DNA of 64,000 nt from UBA1952 sp965246905. GTDB taxonomy: Bacteria; Bacteroidota; Bacteroidia; Chitinophagales; Chitinophagaceae. The position numbers were made by a program, and so were the translations under genes. Shown one piece after another: positions 24,463 through 32,265 of this stretch (its first letter is position 1; every line of letters begins with the position of its first letter). Under the pieces are notes generated by a model. It did no database searches, was not told the origin of the DNA, and was given only the letters and a program-made list of their open reading frames with translations. The stretch covers positions 1 to 64,000 of the forward strand of contig CBDFFZ010000028.1 of assembly GCA_965246905.1 (NCBI GenBank). The letters run 5' to 3'.

Positions 24463-25554
24463 TTAACGTTTGTATGGGTTTTGCGGGAAGATTCCTTTCG
24501 TCTTGCGATCGTTATAAGCATCGGATGCCGTTGGGCGCAATGGATTTTTGCCTTGCCAGGTGTTGAATGCCGGCATGGCTTCCGGGTGAAAACCATTCCA
24601 TGCATCAAAAAACTGCGCGCTTTCTGCACGGCCAAACAGCCATTGATTATAGGCATCAAAGTGACCATCACGTAGCAGATCATCCTGATAAGAAAAAAGT
24701 GTGTAGGGATAGGTTAGCGCAAAACGGGTATTCCAATCAATAATAAACCGGGCCCGCAGCATAGTCAGGTTCTCGGTGGTAACGCCATCACTTACAACCG
24801 GTGCAAGCTTTAGCAAGGTCTCAGCTACCGCTTCTTCAAAATTTTCAGGATCTGCCTTAGATGCCTTACCAAATGCTGTAACTCCATTGCCTTTAGGGAT
24901 AGCATAAAATTTCCGGTAAGCGGCCATCAACATTTTTCGCGTTTCATTGCCACGAGGCGTCTGAGGCTCCATATTCACAAAATGCTCACCGTAAAGTATA
25001 GCCCACACCGGTTTTTGGGTGATCATATAAGTACGGGCTGCCTCATAATAATTTACCCGATAGGCCGGGTCGGCAGCTATCCCGTAAAGCCATTGCTTCA
25101 ATGCCTGCTCCTCTTCATTTTTATCATCATAAAGCTTACCATAATCGTGGTAGAGCAGACCTGAATGCGGATACTTTTTTATACCTGCATCCAATATTTT
25201 TTTTGCTTTCTTCTCTTCCTTCTGCGCAATTTTTGAAGCTGCCGCAACCTGGTAGCACTGCTCATCGGCACGGCCCTTTTCGATAACCGGCCCGAGTGTT
25301 TTATCAGCATCAGCGTAGTTGCTGGTCAGGTAATAGGCATTGCCAAGATCGCGGTAAAGGATTACAACATCGGGCGCAAGGCTTATGGCTTGCTGATACA
25401 ACGGAATGGCCTGGCGGATATTGCCGCTGCTCAGGTAGCTACGGGCCTGCATGTAGAGCTGCTCCACTTCCGGAGTGGGCCAATTGATCACCTGCGCACC
25501 AGCGGTATGCAGGAGCAGCATGCACAGCAGGCTACCCAGAAATTGCTTTATCAT
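24463..25554 (-). CDS. Secreted TPR-repeat protein
   Basis: A 363-residue protein with a signal peptide ending HTAGAQ. TPR-like units run from about residue 30 to 170 (YMQARSYLSSGNIRQAIPLYQQAI, LYRDLGNAYYLTSNYADADKTL, LLYHDYGKLYDDKNEEEQALKQW). The C-terminal half is less regular and contains ENLTMLRARFIIDWN. I start it at the ATG at 25552-25554. It is immediately upstream of the SurA-like gene on the same strand (73 bases apart), so the two may form a unit handling envelope proteins; that is inference. I do not recognise a named family. Confidence 0.75.
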   Translation of the reverse strand: MIKQFLGSLLCMLLLHTAGAQVINWPTPEVEQLYMQARSYLSSGNIRQAIPLYQQAISLAPDVVILYRDLGNAYYLTSNYADADKTLGPVIEKGRADEQCYQVAAASKIAQKEEKKAKKILDAGIKKYPHSGLLYHDYGKLYDDKNEEEQALKQWLYGIAADPAYRVNYYEAARTYMITQKPVWAILYGEHFVNMEPQTPRGNETRKMLMAAYRKFYAIPKGNGVTAFGKASKADPENFEEAVAETLLKLAPVVSDGVTTENLTMLRARFIIDWNTRFALTYPYTLFSYQDDLLRDGHFDAYNQWLFGRAESAQFFDAWNGFHPEAMPAFNTWQGKNPLRPTASDAYNDRKTKGIFPQNPYKR

Positions 25555-25631
25555 TAAATATTTAAAGAGGCGCAAAGGTAAGCGCTATTGATGTTTAACA
25601 TTTATTAATGCTGCCGGAAAATCGATTGCGT

Positions 25632-25639
25632 TATTTTTG
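25632..25639 (+). promoter_or_regulatory. Candidate -7 box
   Basis: TATTTTTG matches TAnnTTTG and ends six bases before the ATG of the small gene at 25646. Confidence 0.4.
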
Positions 25640-25645
25640 CCCGGA

Positions 25646-25960
25646 ATGAAGCAATGGCTTTCTTACTTATTGATCATATTGTTTTCCTTGCAGGTACTAC
25701 CTGTGAAGGAGCTCGGAAAGATGCTGCTAAAAAAAGCGGCAACCGGGCAATCTGCAGATGATAATGAAGAGGAAAGCGGCGCAGGAAAAGATCTGAAAGA
25801 AAAAACAATCGATAAGCTCTTTCTTACAACAGATGGTATCTCTTTCCGCATGTTTATTACTGATTCGCTGGTAAAAACCGCGCTTCATTACCTGTGCCAT
25901 TTCAAGGCATCTTTCTATCCGGATATCACGACTCCTCCTCCGGATAAGGCTTTTATTTAA
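25646..25960 (+). CDS. Small hypothetical protein with N-terminal membrane helix
   Basis: A 104-residue protein. Residues 2-22 (KQWLSYLLIILFSLQVLPVK) form a membrane helix or uncleaved signal, followed by an acidic linker (DDNEEESGAGKDLKEK) and a C-terminal part ending PDITTPPPDKAFI. The ATG at 25646 directly follows a TAnnTTTG box. I do not recognise the family. A hairpin overlaps its stop codon, so it is probably transcribed alone, ahead of the SulP gene. Confidence 0.6.
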   Translation: MKQWLSYLLIILFSLQVLPVKELGKMLLKKAATGQSADDNEEESGAGKDLKEKTIDKLFLTTDGISFRMFITDSLVKTALHYLCHFKASFYPDITTPPPDKAFI

Positions 25961-25985
25961 GCCTTAAAATTTTCTCCCTTTTTAC
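25946..25985 (+). terminator. Hairpin overlapping a stop codon, likely terminator
   Basis: AAGGCTT (25946-25952) pairs with AAGCCTT (25959-25965) around TTATTT, followed by AAAATTTTCTCCCTTTTT. Confidence 0.55.
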
Positions 25986-26046
25986 TTTGCCGGGCACGAT
26001 CCGGGTTTAATTATCTGCTTCGGCTTACGGAGCTTACCATCGTTTT

Positions 26047-27697
26047 ATGTTACAGCAACAAACAAAACCTGCGGGCAACTTTAAAAAAGATGTCCTTGCC
26101 GGCCTCATTGTATTTCTTATTGCCTTGCCGCTCTGCCTGGGCATTGCACAAGCCTCTGGCGCGCCGCCTTTTGCGGGCATAGTGGCCGGAATTATAGGCG
26201 GCATCGTGATCGGTACCCTGAGTAGATCGCACCTTAGCGTAAGCGGTCCGGCTGCCGGGCTTATCGCTATTGTGATCGGCGCACTGGCAGTAATGCCCTT
26301 TAACTTTTTTCTTTGCGCCGTGATCATTGCCGGCGTATTACAACTTTTTGCTGGGCTTTATCCGGGCGGGCGGTATCGCCAATTATTTTCCGTCGAATGT
26401 GATTGAAGGGATGCTTGCAGGTATTGGCCTAACCATTATCATCAAAGAATTTACCAACGCTGTAGGTGTGGATAAGCAGGCGCTTACTGAAGGCGAAACA
26501 GGCTTCCAGTGGACAGATATAATAGACGCGGCCCAGCATATTGAGCCTGCTGCAGTTATAATTTCCGTTGCGGGACTTACTTTGCTTGCGATCTGGACAA
26601 CCAAATCATTCCGGAAAGTGCAGTTGATTCCTGCGGGTCTGCTTGTTGTATTATTGGCAGTAGCCTTCAACGAAGTGCTGGTAGCAACAGGCTCGCCGAT
26701 TGCACTCGCATCTACGCACCTTGTAAGCATGAAAGTGCCGGTATCAGTGCCTGATTTCTTCGGGCAGTTTACATTTCCGGATCTAAATGGCTTTCTGAGT
26801 AAAAAGGTATGGATCACCGGATTTGTGATCGCTGCGGTTGCCAGCATAGAAACGCTTCTTTGCATCGAGGCAACAGATAAGCTGGACCCGCTGAAAAGAT
26901 ATACGCCCGGCAATGCAGAGCTAAAGGCGCAGGGAATTGGTAATATATTAAGCGGGCTTATCGGTGGCCTGCCCATCACCTCTGTGATCGTGCGTTCCTC
27001 TGCAAATATCAATGCAGGCGCGCGCAGCAAGCGATCCACTATTATTCATGGTACGCTGCTGTTGATTTGTGCGGCATCTATCCCTGCTTTGCTGAACCAT
27101 ATTCCAAAGGCTGCGCTTGCGGCCATTCTGTTATTTACAGGCTATCGCTTGTGCCGTCCATCCGTGTTCCGGCATATGTGGAAGGAAGGTGGCATTACCC
27201 AGTTTGCACCATTTGTAATAACCGTGATCGCAGTCGTATCGCTTGATCTTTTAAAGGGAGTAGGCATCGGGTTAGTCATATCTATTCTGTTTATGCTCCG
27301 GCAGAATATGCGGATCCCCTTCTACTACCAGCGCAGCTCCTACAGCAATGGCGATCTTATAAAGCTTACACTTGCCCAGGAGGTTTCTTTCCTGAATAAA
27401 GCCAGCATTAAGCAAACATTAGAAAACCTGCCCCGCCACAGCGCCGTGATTATTGATGCGAGCCTTACAGAATACATAGACTTTGATGTGCTGGATCTTA
27501 TCCGGGATTTTCATGACTCCAAGGCACCCACAAAAGGAATAAAGCTTTCGCTTATCGGCTTCCGGAATACTTACAAAGTTCCGGCATCCGTTTCAGAGCG
27601 GGAAGTGGTTTCCGACTTACTGAATGTGGATGAAACGCCGAAGCGATCCGCCGGAAATTATAAAAAGCTGCTCCGCCAGCTCGTAAATGCGGATTAA
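26047..27697 (+). CDS. SulP family anion transporter (sulfate/bicarbonate), interrupted by one frameshift
   Basis: The first frame from ATG 26047 encodes the SulP start (DVLAGLIVFLIALPLCLGIAQASGAPP, then HLSVSGPAAGL) and runs to FFLCAVIIAGVLQL. The family sequence then continues in the next frame as LLGFIRAGGIANYFPSNVIEGMLAG, with a single extra T in the run at 26345-26349 accounting for the shift. About 11 further helices and a C-terminal STAS domain (KLTLAQEVSFLNKASIKQTL, VIIDASLTEYIDFDVL) follow. With a beta-carbonic anhydrase 31 bases downstream, bicarbonate uptake is the likely role. Whether the shift is real or a sequencing error cannot be told here. Confidence 0.85.
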
Positions 27698-27728
27698 ATT
27701 TACCTGTCTTTCTTAATCGTAAAATTAT

Positions 27729-28400
27729 ATGTCTTCAATAAATACCGGCAACGATATGACGCCTGCAGATGCTTTGCAACTTCTCAAGGAAGGCAACTTC
27801 CGCTTTATCAATAACATGCGCTATAACCGCGACCTTTTGGAGCGCGTGAATGAAACGAAAGACGGGCAATTTCCGTTTGCCGCCATTCTTAGCTGCATGG
27901 ATAGCCGTGCGCCTGCCGAGATCGTATTCGACCAGGGCCTGGGAGATATTTTTAGTATCCGCATTGCGGGCAATATTATCTCAGCAGGTATTTTGGGCAG
28001 CCTTGAATTTGCAACGGCCATTGCAGGCTCCAAACTTATCTTAGTGCTTGGCCATACATCCTGCGGCGCAATAAAAGGCGCCTGCGATAATGTGCAGCTC
28101 GGCAATCTTACAAGTTTGCTCGCGCATATTCGTCCGGCAGTGGAGCTGGAGCGTACCATTACTGAAAACCGCACAAGCAGCAATAAAGATTTTGTTCAGA
28201 AAGTAACTGAGTTGAACGTACGCCATTCAGTGGAATCCATCCTTGCTGAAAGTAAAGTAATCCGTGACCTGGTTGTCGCGGGCAAGGTAGCGCTGGTGCC
28301 GGCCATTTATGATGTAGCAACAGGCAAGGTTCGTTTCTCGGATGATGAGGAGCTGCGGATGCCGGCAACACCGCCTGTTCATGCCACGATAAACGCCTGA
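27729..28400 (+). CDS. Beta-class carbonic anhydrase
   Basis: A 223-residue carbonic anhydrase. Zinc ligands are visible as the Cys in AILSCMDSRAP (near residue 56) with the catalytic Asp-Arg pair, and the His and Cys in LVLGHTSCGAIKGA. The enzyme interconverts CO2 and bicarbonate in the cytoplasm. It lies directly after the SulP transporter and is probably cotranscribed, forming an inorganic-carbon supply pair. Carbon supply would feed carboxylases such as those of fatty-acid and oxaloacetate synthesis. A hairpin with a T-run follows at 28422. Confidence 0.93.
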   Translation: MSSINTGNDMTPADALQLLKEGNFRFINNMRYNRDLLERVNETKDGQFPFAAILSCMDSRAPAEIVFDQGLGDIFSIRIAGNIISAGILGSLEFATAIAGSKLILVLGHTSCGAIKGACDNVQLGNLTSLLAHIRPAVELERTITENRTSSNKDFVQKVTELNVRHSVESILAESKVIRDLVVAGKVALVPAIYDVATGKVRFSDDEELRMPATPPVHATINA

Positions 28401-28421
28401 TGGCCGCTGATTTACTATAAT

Positions 28422-28455
28422 AAAGGGCACGGAGGCGCATGGCTTTCGTGCTTTT
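28422..28455 (+). terminator. Probable terminator after carbonic anhydrase
   Basis: AAAG-G-GCACG pairs with CGTGC-TTTT (one bulge), loop of about 14 bases, then T-rich sequence; 22 bases after the stop. Confidence 0.55.
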
Positions 28456-28554
28456 TATATTATGCATATAGCTACCTAAATCCTGGAGGCCTTTAAAGAC
28501 GGGCACCGACCGGCGGGCAGCAAAACTTGCTTACTTTTAACAGGTCAATTTTTT

Positions 28555-29508
28555 ATGAAGATTACCGAGCATCTCCGTCAGGCCAATGGCCCGATCATTT
28601 CCCTTGAAATCCTGCCGCCTACCAAAGGTAAAAGCATAGAATCCATCTTTTCCCTGCTGGATCAGTTTGTGGAGTTCAAACCATCTTTTGTAAATGTAAC
28701 TTATCACCGGGCCGAGCAGGTTTATAAAAAGCGGGAAGATGGCTCATTTGAGCGGGTGGAGATACGTAAGCGCCCCGGCACAGTAGGCATCTGCGCAGCC
28801 ATAATGAACCGTTACCGCATTGACGCCGTACCACACCTCATCTGTGGCGGCTTCTCGAATGAGGAAACCGAAAACGCGCTGATCGATCTGCACTTTCTTG
28901 GAGTGGATAATGTGCTGGCGTTACGGGGCGATGCAGCCGCGAACGAGAAATTTTTTATCCATCACCCAAAAGGACACCGCTATGCAGGCGATCTGGTAAA
29001 GCAGATCATTGACCTGAACGAAGGCAAGTATATTGAGGAAGATATAATGGATGGCGTAAAGACAGACTTTTGTATTGGCGTGGCAGGCTACCCGGAAAAG
29101 CATTTTGAATCCCCGAACCTCGCCACAGATATTGCACATTTAAAAGAAAAAATAAACCTCGGCGCAGATTATGTAACAACGCAGATGTTCTTTAACAACC
29201 AGCATTATTACGATTACGTAGCAGCCTGCAGAGCGCAGGATATTGACGCGCCGATTATCCCGGGCCTCAAGCCTGTTACCGGTAAGCGCCAACTATCGGT
29301 AATACCGAGCATTTTTAATGTAGAGATACCGCTTGAGCTTTCAGGAGAATTGCAGAAAGCAAAAAATGAAGCCGCGTGTGAGCAGATTGGTACAGAATGG
29401 CTTCTGTCTCAATGCCGCGACCTGCTGAAAAATAAGGTGCCTGTGCTGCACTTCTATACACTCGGTAAGCCGCAGGTAGTTTATAATGTGCTGAAGCAGT
29501 TATTTTAA
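28555..29508 (+). CDS. metF: Methylenetetrahydrofolate reductase
   Basis: A 317-residue TIM-barrel flavoprotein. It has the family's ISLEILPPTKGKSIESIF start, PSFVNVTYHRAEQ, HLICGGFSNEETENALIDL and LALRGDAA, FCIGVAGYPEKHFESPN and GADYVTTQMFF, PIIPGLKPVT. It reduces 5,10-methylene-THF to 5-methyl-THF for methionine synthesis, with NAD(P)H and FAD. No metH or riboswitch is visible beside it. The ATG at 28555 fits the family N-terminus. It is monocistronic. Confidence 0.95.
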   Translation: MKITEHLRQANGPIISLEILPPTKGKSIESIFSLLDQFVEFKPSFVNVTYHRAEQVYKKREDGSFERVEIRKRPGTVGICAAIMNRYRIDAVPHLICGGFSNEETENALIDLHFLGVDNVLALRGDAAANEKFFIHHPKGHRYAGDLVKQIIDLNEGKYIEEDIMDGVKTDFCIGVAGYPEKHFESPNLATDIAHLKEKINLGADYVTTQMFFNNQHYYDYVAACRAQDIDAPIIPGLKPVTGKRQLSVIPSIFNVEIPLELSGELQKAKNEAACEQIGTEWLLSQCRDLLKNKVPVLHFYTLGKPQVVYNVLKQLF

Positions 29509-29537
29509 CGGAGTAACTAACAAAGTAAAAAGGGTAG

Positions 29538-29834
29538 CTATTGCAGTAAAGTTCTATCCTCCTGCTGTACGGGAAAACACAGGTTAACCACAAGGGTAAA
29601 AAGCGACAACGCCACAATGCTGGCAACCGCTGCTGCAAGTATATTCCGGTAGTTGAATGAGACTGCATCGCCCCATTCCCAGCCAAGCTGCGTAACCCAC
29701 AAGCCTCCTGCAATGGCACTGCCAATGCCTGTTACAAATAAAAAACCAATCAGAGGATAACCCTTTCTATTAAGAACGAATGAGGCAATAGACGCCCCCA
29801 GAAAACCGATCAAAATCCAGCACAAAAAGCTCAT
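29538..29834 (-). CDS. GlsB/YeaQ/YmgE-like small membrane protein
   Basis: A 98-residue protein with three membrane helices and a glycine-rich pattern (CWILIGFLGASIASFVL, PLIGFLFVTGIGSAIAGGLW, ILAAAVASIVALSLFTLVV). This resembles the transglycosylase-associated family, known from stress-induced small membrane proteins of unknown biochemical role. It is convergent with metF (30 bases apart) and starts at the ATG at 29832-29834. Family assignment is from pattern only. Confidence 0.65.
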   Translation of the reverse strand: MSFLCWILIGFLGASIASFVLNRKGYPLIGFLFVTGIGSAIAGGLWVTQLGWEWGDAVSFNYRNILAAAVASIVALSLFTLVVNLCFPVQQEDRTLLQ

Positions 29835-29905
29835 AATTAATTGTTTGATAAACTAAACCCTTATTTTGCAAATGTAAAAACTATTCCACAAAACATCATT
29901 AATAA

Positions 29906-29937
29906 AAAAGGCCGCTCTTTCGCAAGAGCGGCCTTTT
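29906..29937 (-). terminator. Intrinsic terminator of trigger factor gene
   Basis: A perfect 14-bp stem (AAAAGGCCGCTCTT with AAGAGCGGCCTTTT) and TCGC loop; on the minus strand it is followed by a T-rich tract, 26 bases beyond the stop. Confidence 0.92.
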
Positions 29938-29963
29938 ACAAGCTTCGTTTTTAGCCAACGTAA

Positions 29964-31346
29964 TTAATGCTTATGCCCATGCGCAGCTTCGTGCGCACTT
30001 GGCAGCTTATAGAATTCCTCTTCACTGATCTCTTTTTCCTGTACGCGGAATTTCGTTTGCAGGAACTGGAATAAGCGGGCAAACATGAGCTGTCGGTAGG
30101 TTTCATTGAGCGTTTTTTCATCCTTGGCCACTTTTTGCATATAGCCTTCCATCCATGGTGCTTCCTCACCTGCTTCCATACCAAAATAGGCCAGTACGCG
30201 GCCCTTTATATCGTTGAATACTTCATCGTGCGTTACCTGGAGGCTATTATCCGCAATGATTTTATCGGAAATGAGTGTCCAGCGCAGGGAATGATCGAAG
30301 CCGGGAAATTCTTTTTCCACCTCAGCTTCCGTACGCTGCTTTTCCTGGCCGTCTTTCATCCATCGCTTCAGGAAAGCTACCGGCAACTGTATCGGCGTAT
30401 TATGCACCAGCATTTCAAAGATCTCATCATTCACACGGTTATCACTGATCTTGTCAAACTCGCGCTGCAGCTCTTCCTTCAGCTTGGCGCGGAAGGTAGC
30501 TTCATCCATAATAGGATCGTTGGGAAATACCTCACCGTAAAGCATAATATCCAGCTCACGCGGCATCAGCGTACCCACTTTCGTTACTTCCAGCTCGTAA
30601 TGCTGCGCCGCAGCGCTCATATCCGCTTTCAGAGAATCGCGCATAAAAACCGCCAGCTCCTCGGCCGTAAAATCAGTAGCCGGGGTAAACATGACCTTAT
30701 CGCCCGTTTTCTTATTCATCAACTCATCCTGAAGCTTTTGCGGCAGCTTATCGATGAGTATTGTATCTTCTTTCTTTTCGCTTTCTGCCACCACTTCTCC
30801 GGCTGCATCAAGCGGCTGGTAAGTAGCAGATAAAATATTTTCGCGGCCTGTAATTGCCTCCGCATCCTCTGCCTTTCCATAACGGCGCTGAATGCGCTCA
30901 ACCTCATCATCGATCAGCTTCTCGGAGATTTCTACCTTATAGCGTGTAAGCTGATGGCCGCTTTCCAATGCTGGTATGTGCACCTCGGGCTTCACGCCGA
31001 TCTCGAAATTAAAATCCACATCTGCCGGGGCATTCATATCCAGCATAAGCGGCTTCTCATTAGGCAGGATCATAGGTTGCCCGAAGATGGCTATCTTCTG
31101 CTCATTCAGATATTGCTCGAGCTGGCGGCTTGCGCTCTTGATGATCTCGTCATTGAACAGGTTCTGGCCATACATTTTCCGTACCATGCCTGCGGGTACC
31201 ATACCCTTGCGAAAGCCCGGCACATTGGCCTGTTTCGCGTATTGCTTCAACGATTTTTCAAACGTAGGGAGATAATCTTCCTTGCCCAGATTCACTGTAA
31301 TTTTATCATGCAGGTTGCCAATGTTTTCGCGCGTTACCGTTGCCAT
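29964..31346 (-). CDS. tig: Trigger factor, ribosome-associated chaperone
   Basis: A 460-residue trigger factor. The N-terminal ribosome-binding domain has VPGFRKGMVPAGMVRKMYG, close to the GFRxGxxP signature; the middle region is a divergent PPIase-like part; the C-terminal region is the helical cradle. The tail ends in a histidine-rich AAHGHKH. I start at the ATG at 31344-31346 (MATVTRENIG), since longer frames give a leader without similarity. It binds nascent chains at the ribosome exit. Monocistronic, with a strong terminator; tRNA-Leu lies just upstream on the same strand. Confidence 0.92.
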   Translation of the reverse strand: MATVTRENIGNLHDKITVNLGKEDYLPTFEKSLKQYAKQANVPGFRKGMVPAGMVRKMYGQNLFNDEIIKSASRQLEQYLNEQKIAIFGQPMILPNEKPLMLDMNAPADVDFNFEIGVKPEVHIPALESGHQLTRYKVEISEKLIDDEVERIQRRYGKAEDAEAITGRENILSATYQPLDAAGEVVAESEKKEDTILIDKLPQKLQDELMNKKTGDKVMFTPATDFTAEELAVFMRDSLKADMSAAAQHYELEVTKVGTLMPRELDIMLYGEVFPNDPIMDEATFRAKLKEELQREFDKISDNRVNDEIFEMLVHNTPIQLPVAFLKRWMKDGQEKQRTEAEVEKEFPGFDHSLRWTLISDKIIADNSLQVTHDEVFNDIKGRVLAYFGMEAGEEAPWMEGYMQKVAKDEKTLNETYRQLMFARLFQFLQTKFRVQEKEISEEEFYKLPSAHEAAHGHKH

Positions 31347-31417
31347 ATAAGTCCTCTTTCTTATTTTTTTGGTTAAAAAAATGCCGATGCAGTACACCGG
31401 CAATATTATTTCTTAAG

Positions 31418-31499
31418 TGCGCGTGGAGGGACTCGAACCCCCATGCCTCACGGCGCCAGATCCTAAGTCTGGTACGTCTACCAATTTCGCCACACGCGC
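31418..31499 (-). tRNA. tRNA-Leu (anticodon UAG)
   Basis: On the minus strand the sequence starts GCGCGTGTGGCGAAATTGG and folds as a type II tRNA. The acceptor stem is GCGCGTG/CACGCGC, the anticodon stem-loop CAGA-CTTAGGA-TCTG gives anticodon TAG, there is a variable arm, and the T-loop is GGGGGTTCGAGTCCC. The 3' CCA is not encoded. It reads CUA and probably other CUN leucine codons. Confidence 0.95.
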
Positions 31500-31595
31500 A
31501 AACGGGGCGCGAAGATAAGGGAAATCGGCCTTTGGAAAAGCATTTTGTGCTCCAATTTTTCTTTTGATCTTTTGTTGGTTAGGCTGATCGATTTT

Positions 31596-31654
31596 TATTG
31601 AGCATTTGTGGCGTTGGCACCGTTCATCTCCTCTTTTCTATTGAGCTTTTCTTA
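31596..31654 (+). repeat. 58-bp dispersed repeat, family B, copy 2
   Basis: It begins TATTGAGCATT and ends TCTATTGAGCTTTTCTTA, matching copy 1 at 19701 at both ends, in the same orientation. Confidence 0.7.
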
Positions 31655-31774
31655 TTTGGTGTAAGTGATAGGCCGCAGATTGAGCAGATACCTTAAAGGC
31701 TCACAGATTTTCGAGAAAAGCGGTAGGAAGGGATTTCCGGCTATATATGCGTATTATTTAACAGGATTCCTTTT

Positions 31775-31821
31775 GCTGCGGCTTCTCAGCCGCAGCATTA
31801 TGGGTACCGGCTGCAAGCCGG
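31775..31821. repeat. Two adjacent hairpins
   Basis: GCTGCGGCT / AGCCGCAGC with TCTC loop (31775-31796), then CCGGCT / AGCCGG with GCA loop (31807-31821). They are not followed by a T-run, so a REP-like role is more likely than termination. Confidence 0.6.
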
Positions 31822-31860
31822 CTCCAATGCTATGCGTTTCTTTTTCTCCAATCAACCTAT

Positions 31861-31868
31861 TATCTTTG
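31861..31868 (+). promoter_or_regulatory. Candidate -7 box
   Basis: TATCTTTG matches TAnnTTTG, with TTTC 20 bases upstream as a possible -33 element; it lies 22 bases before the ATG at 31891. Confidence 0.45.
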
Positions 31869-31890
31869 CCCGGCTAATAAATTGACCTCC

Positions 31891-32142
31891 ATGTCTCACA
31901 ATAAGATCCTTCCTACCGGCCGTCAGAAATCCATTTTCCTCCTTCACCTTGTCCTGTTTGCCATTGCGAATACGATCATGTGGCTTACGTATAAAGGAAG
32001 CAAGCCGGGTTGGCATTATCCGTGGCCCGCATGGATTACCGCCGCATGGGGGCTCGCTGTAGTTGGCCATATGTGTGCCCTTTGGACGAGCTATGAAGAT
32101 CCGGGCATGAAAGATTATGAGCGCCAGACACAAAACGGATAG
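31891..32142 (+). CDS. Small 2TM-domain protein
   Basis: An 83-residue protein with two membrane helices (SIFLLHLVLFAIANTIMWLTY and AWITAAWGLAVVGHMCALW) joined by a short loop rich in Trp and Pro (GWHYPWP). This is the layout of the 2TM domain seen in many small Bacteroidota membrane proteins and fused to some regulators. Function unknown. The ATG at 31891 follows a good promoter box, and a strong terminator closes the unit at 32176. Confidence 0.7.
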   Translation: MSHNKILPTGRQKSIFLLHLVLFAIANTIMWLTYKGSKPGWHYPWPAWITAAWGLAVVGHMCALWTSYEDPGMKDYERQTQNG

Positions 32143-32175
32143 AACTGTTCCTCTTCATTTAAAATTTTTTTTGAT

Positions 32176-32216
32176 AGCCCCACAGGTTTAAAGCCTGTGG
32201 GGCTCTTTCTTTTTTA
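32176..32216 (+). terminator. Intrinsic terminator
   Basis: An 11-bp stem (AGCCCCACAGG with CCTGTGGGGCT), 7-base loop, then CTTTCTTTTTT. Confidence 0.92.
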
Positions 32217-32265
32217 GAAATTTAGTACGTACATTATTGCCCCCCCACGATATTGAGGATTACTT

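Larger units (their letters stand above)
31500..31890. other. Gene-free stretch with repeats between tRNA-Leu and the 2TM gene
   Basis: About 390 bases without a credible gene. It holds a family B repeat (31596-31654) and two adjacent hairpins (31775-31821). The promoter of the downstream small gene is at its right end. Confidence 0.6.

Noticed and set aside
28456..28554. Riboswitch upstream of metF
   Set aside because: A GC-rich patch is present, but I cannot fit it to SAM, SAM-II, THF or cobalamin consensus structures.
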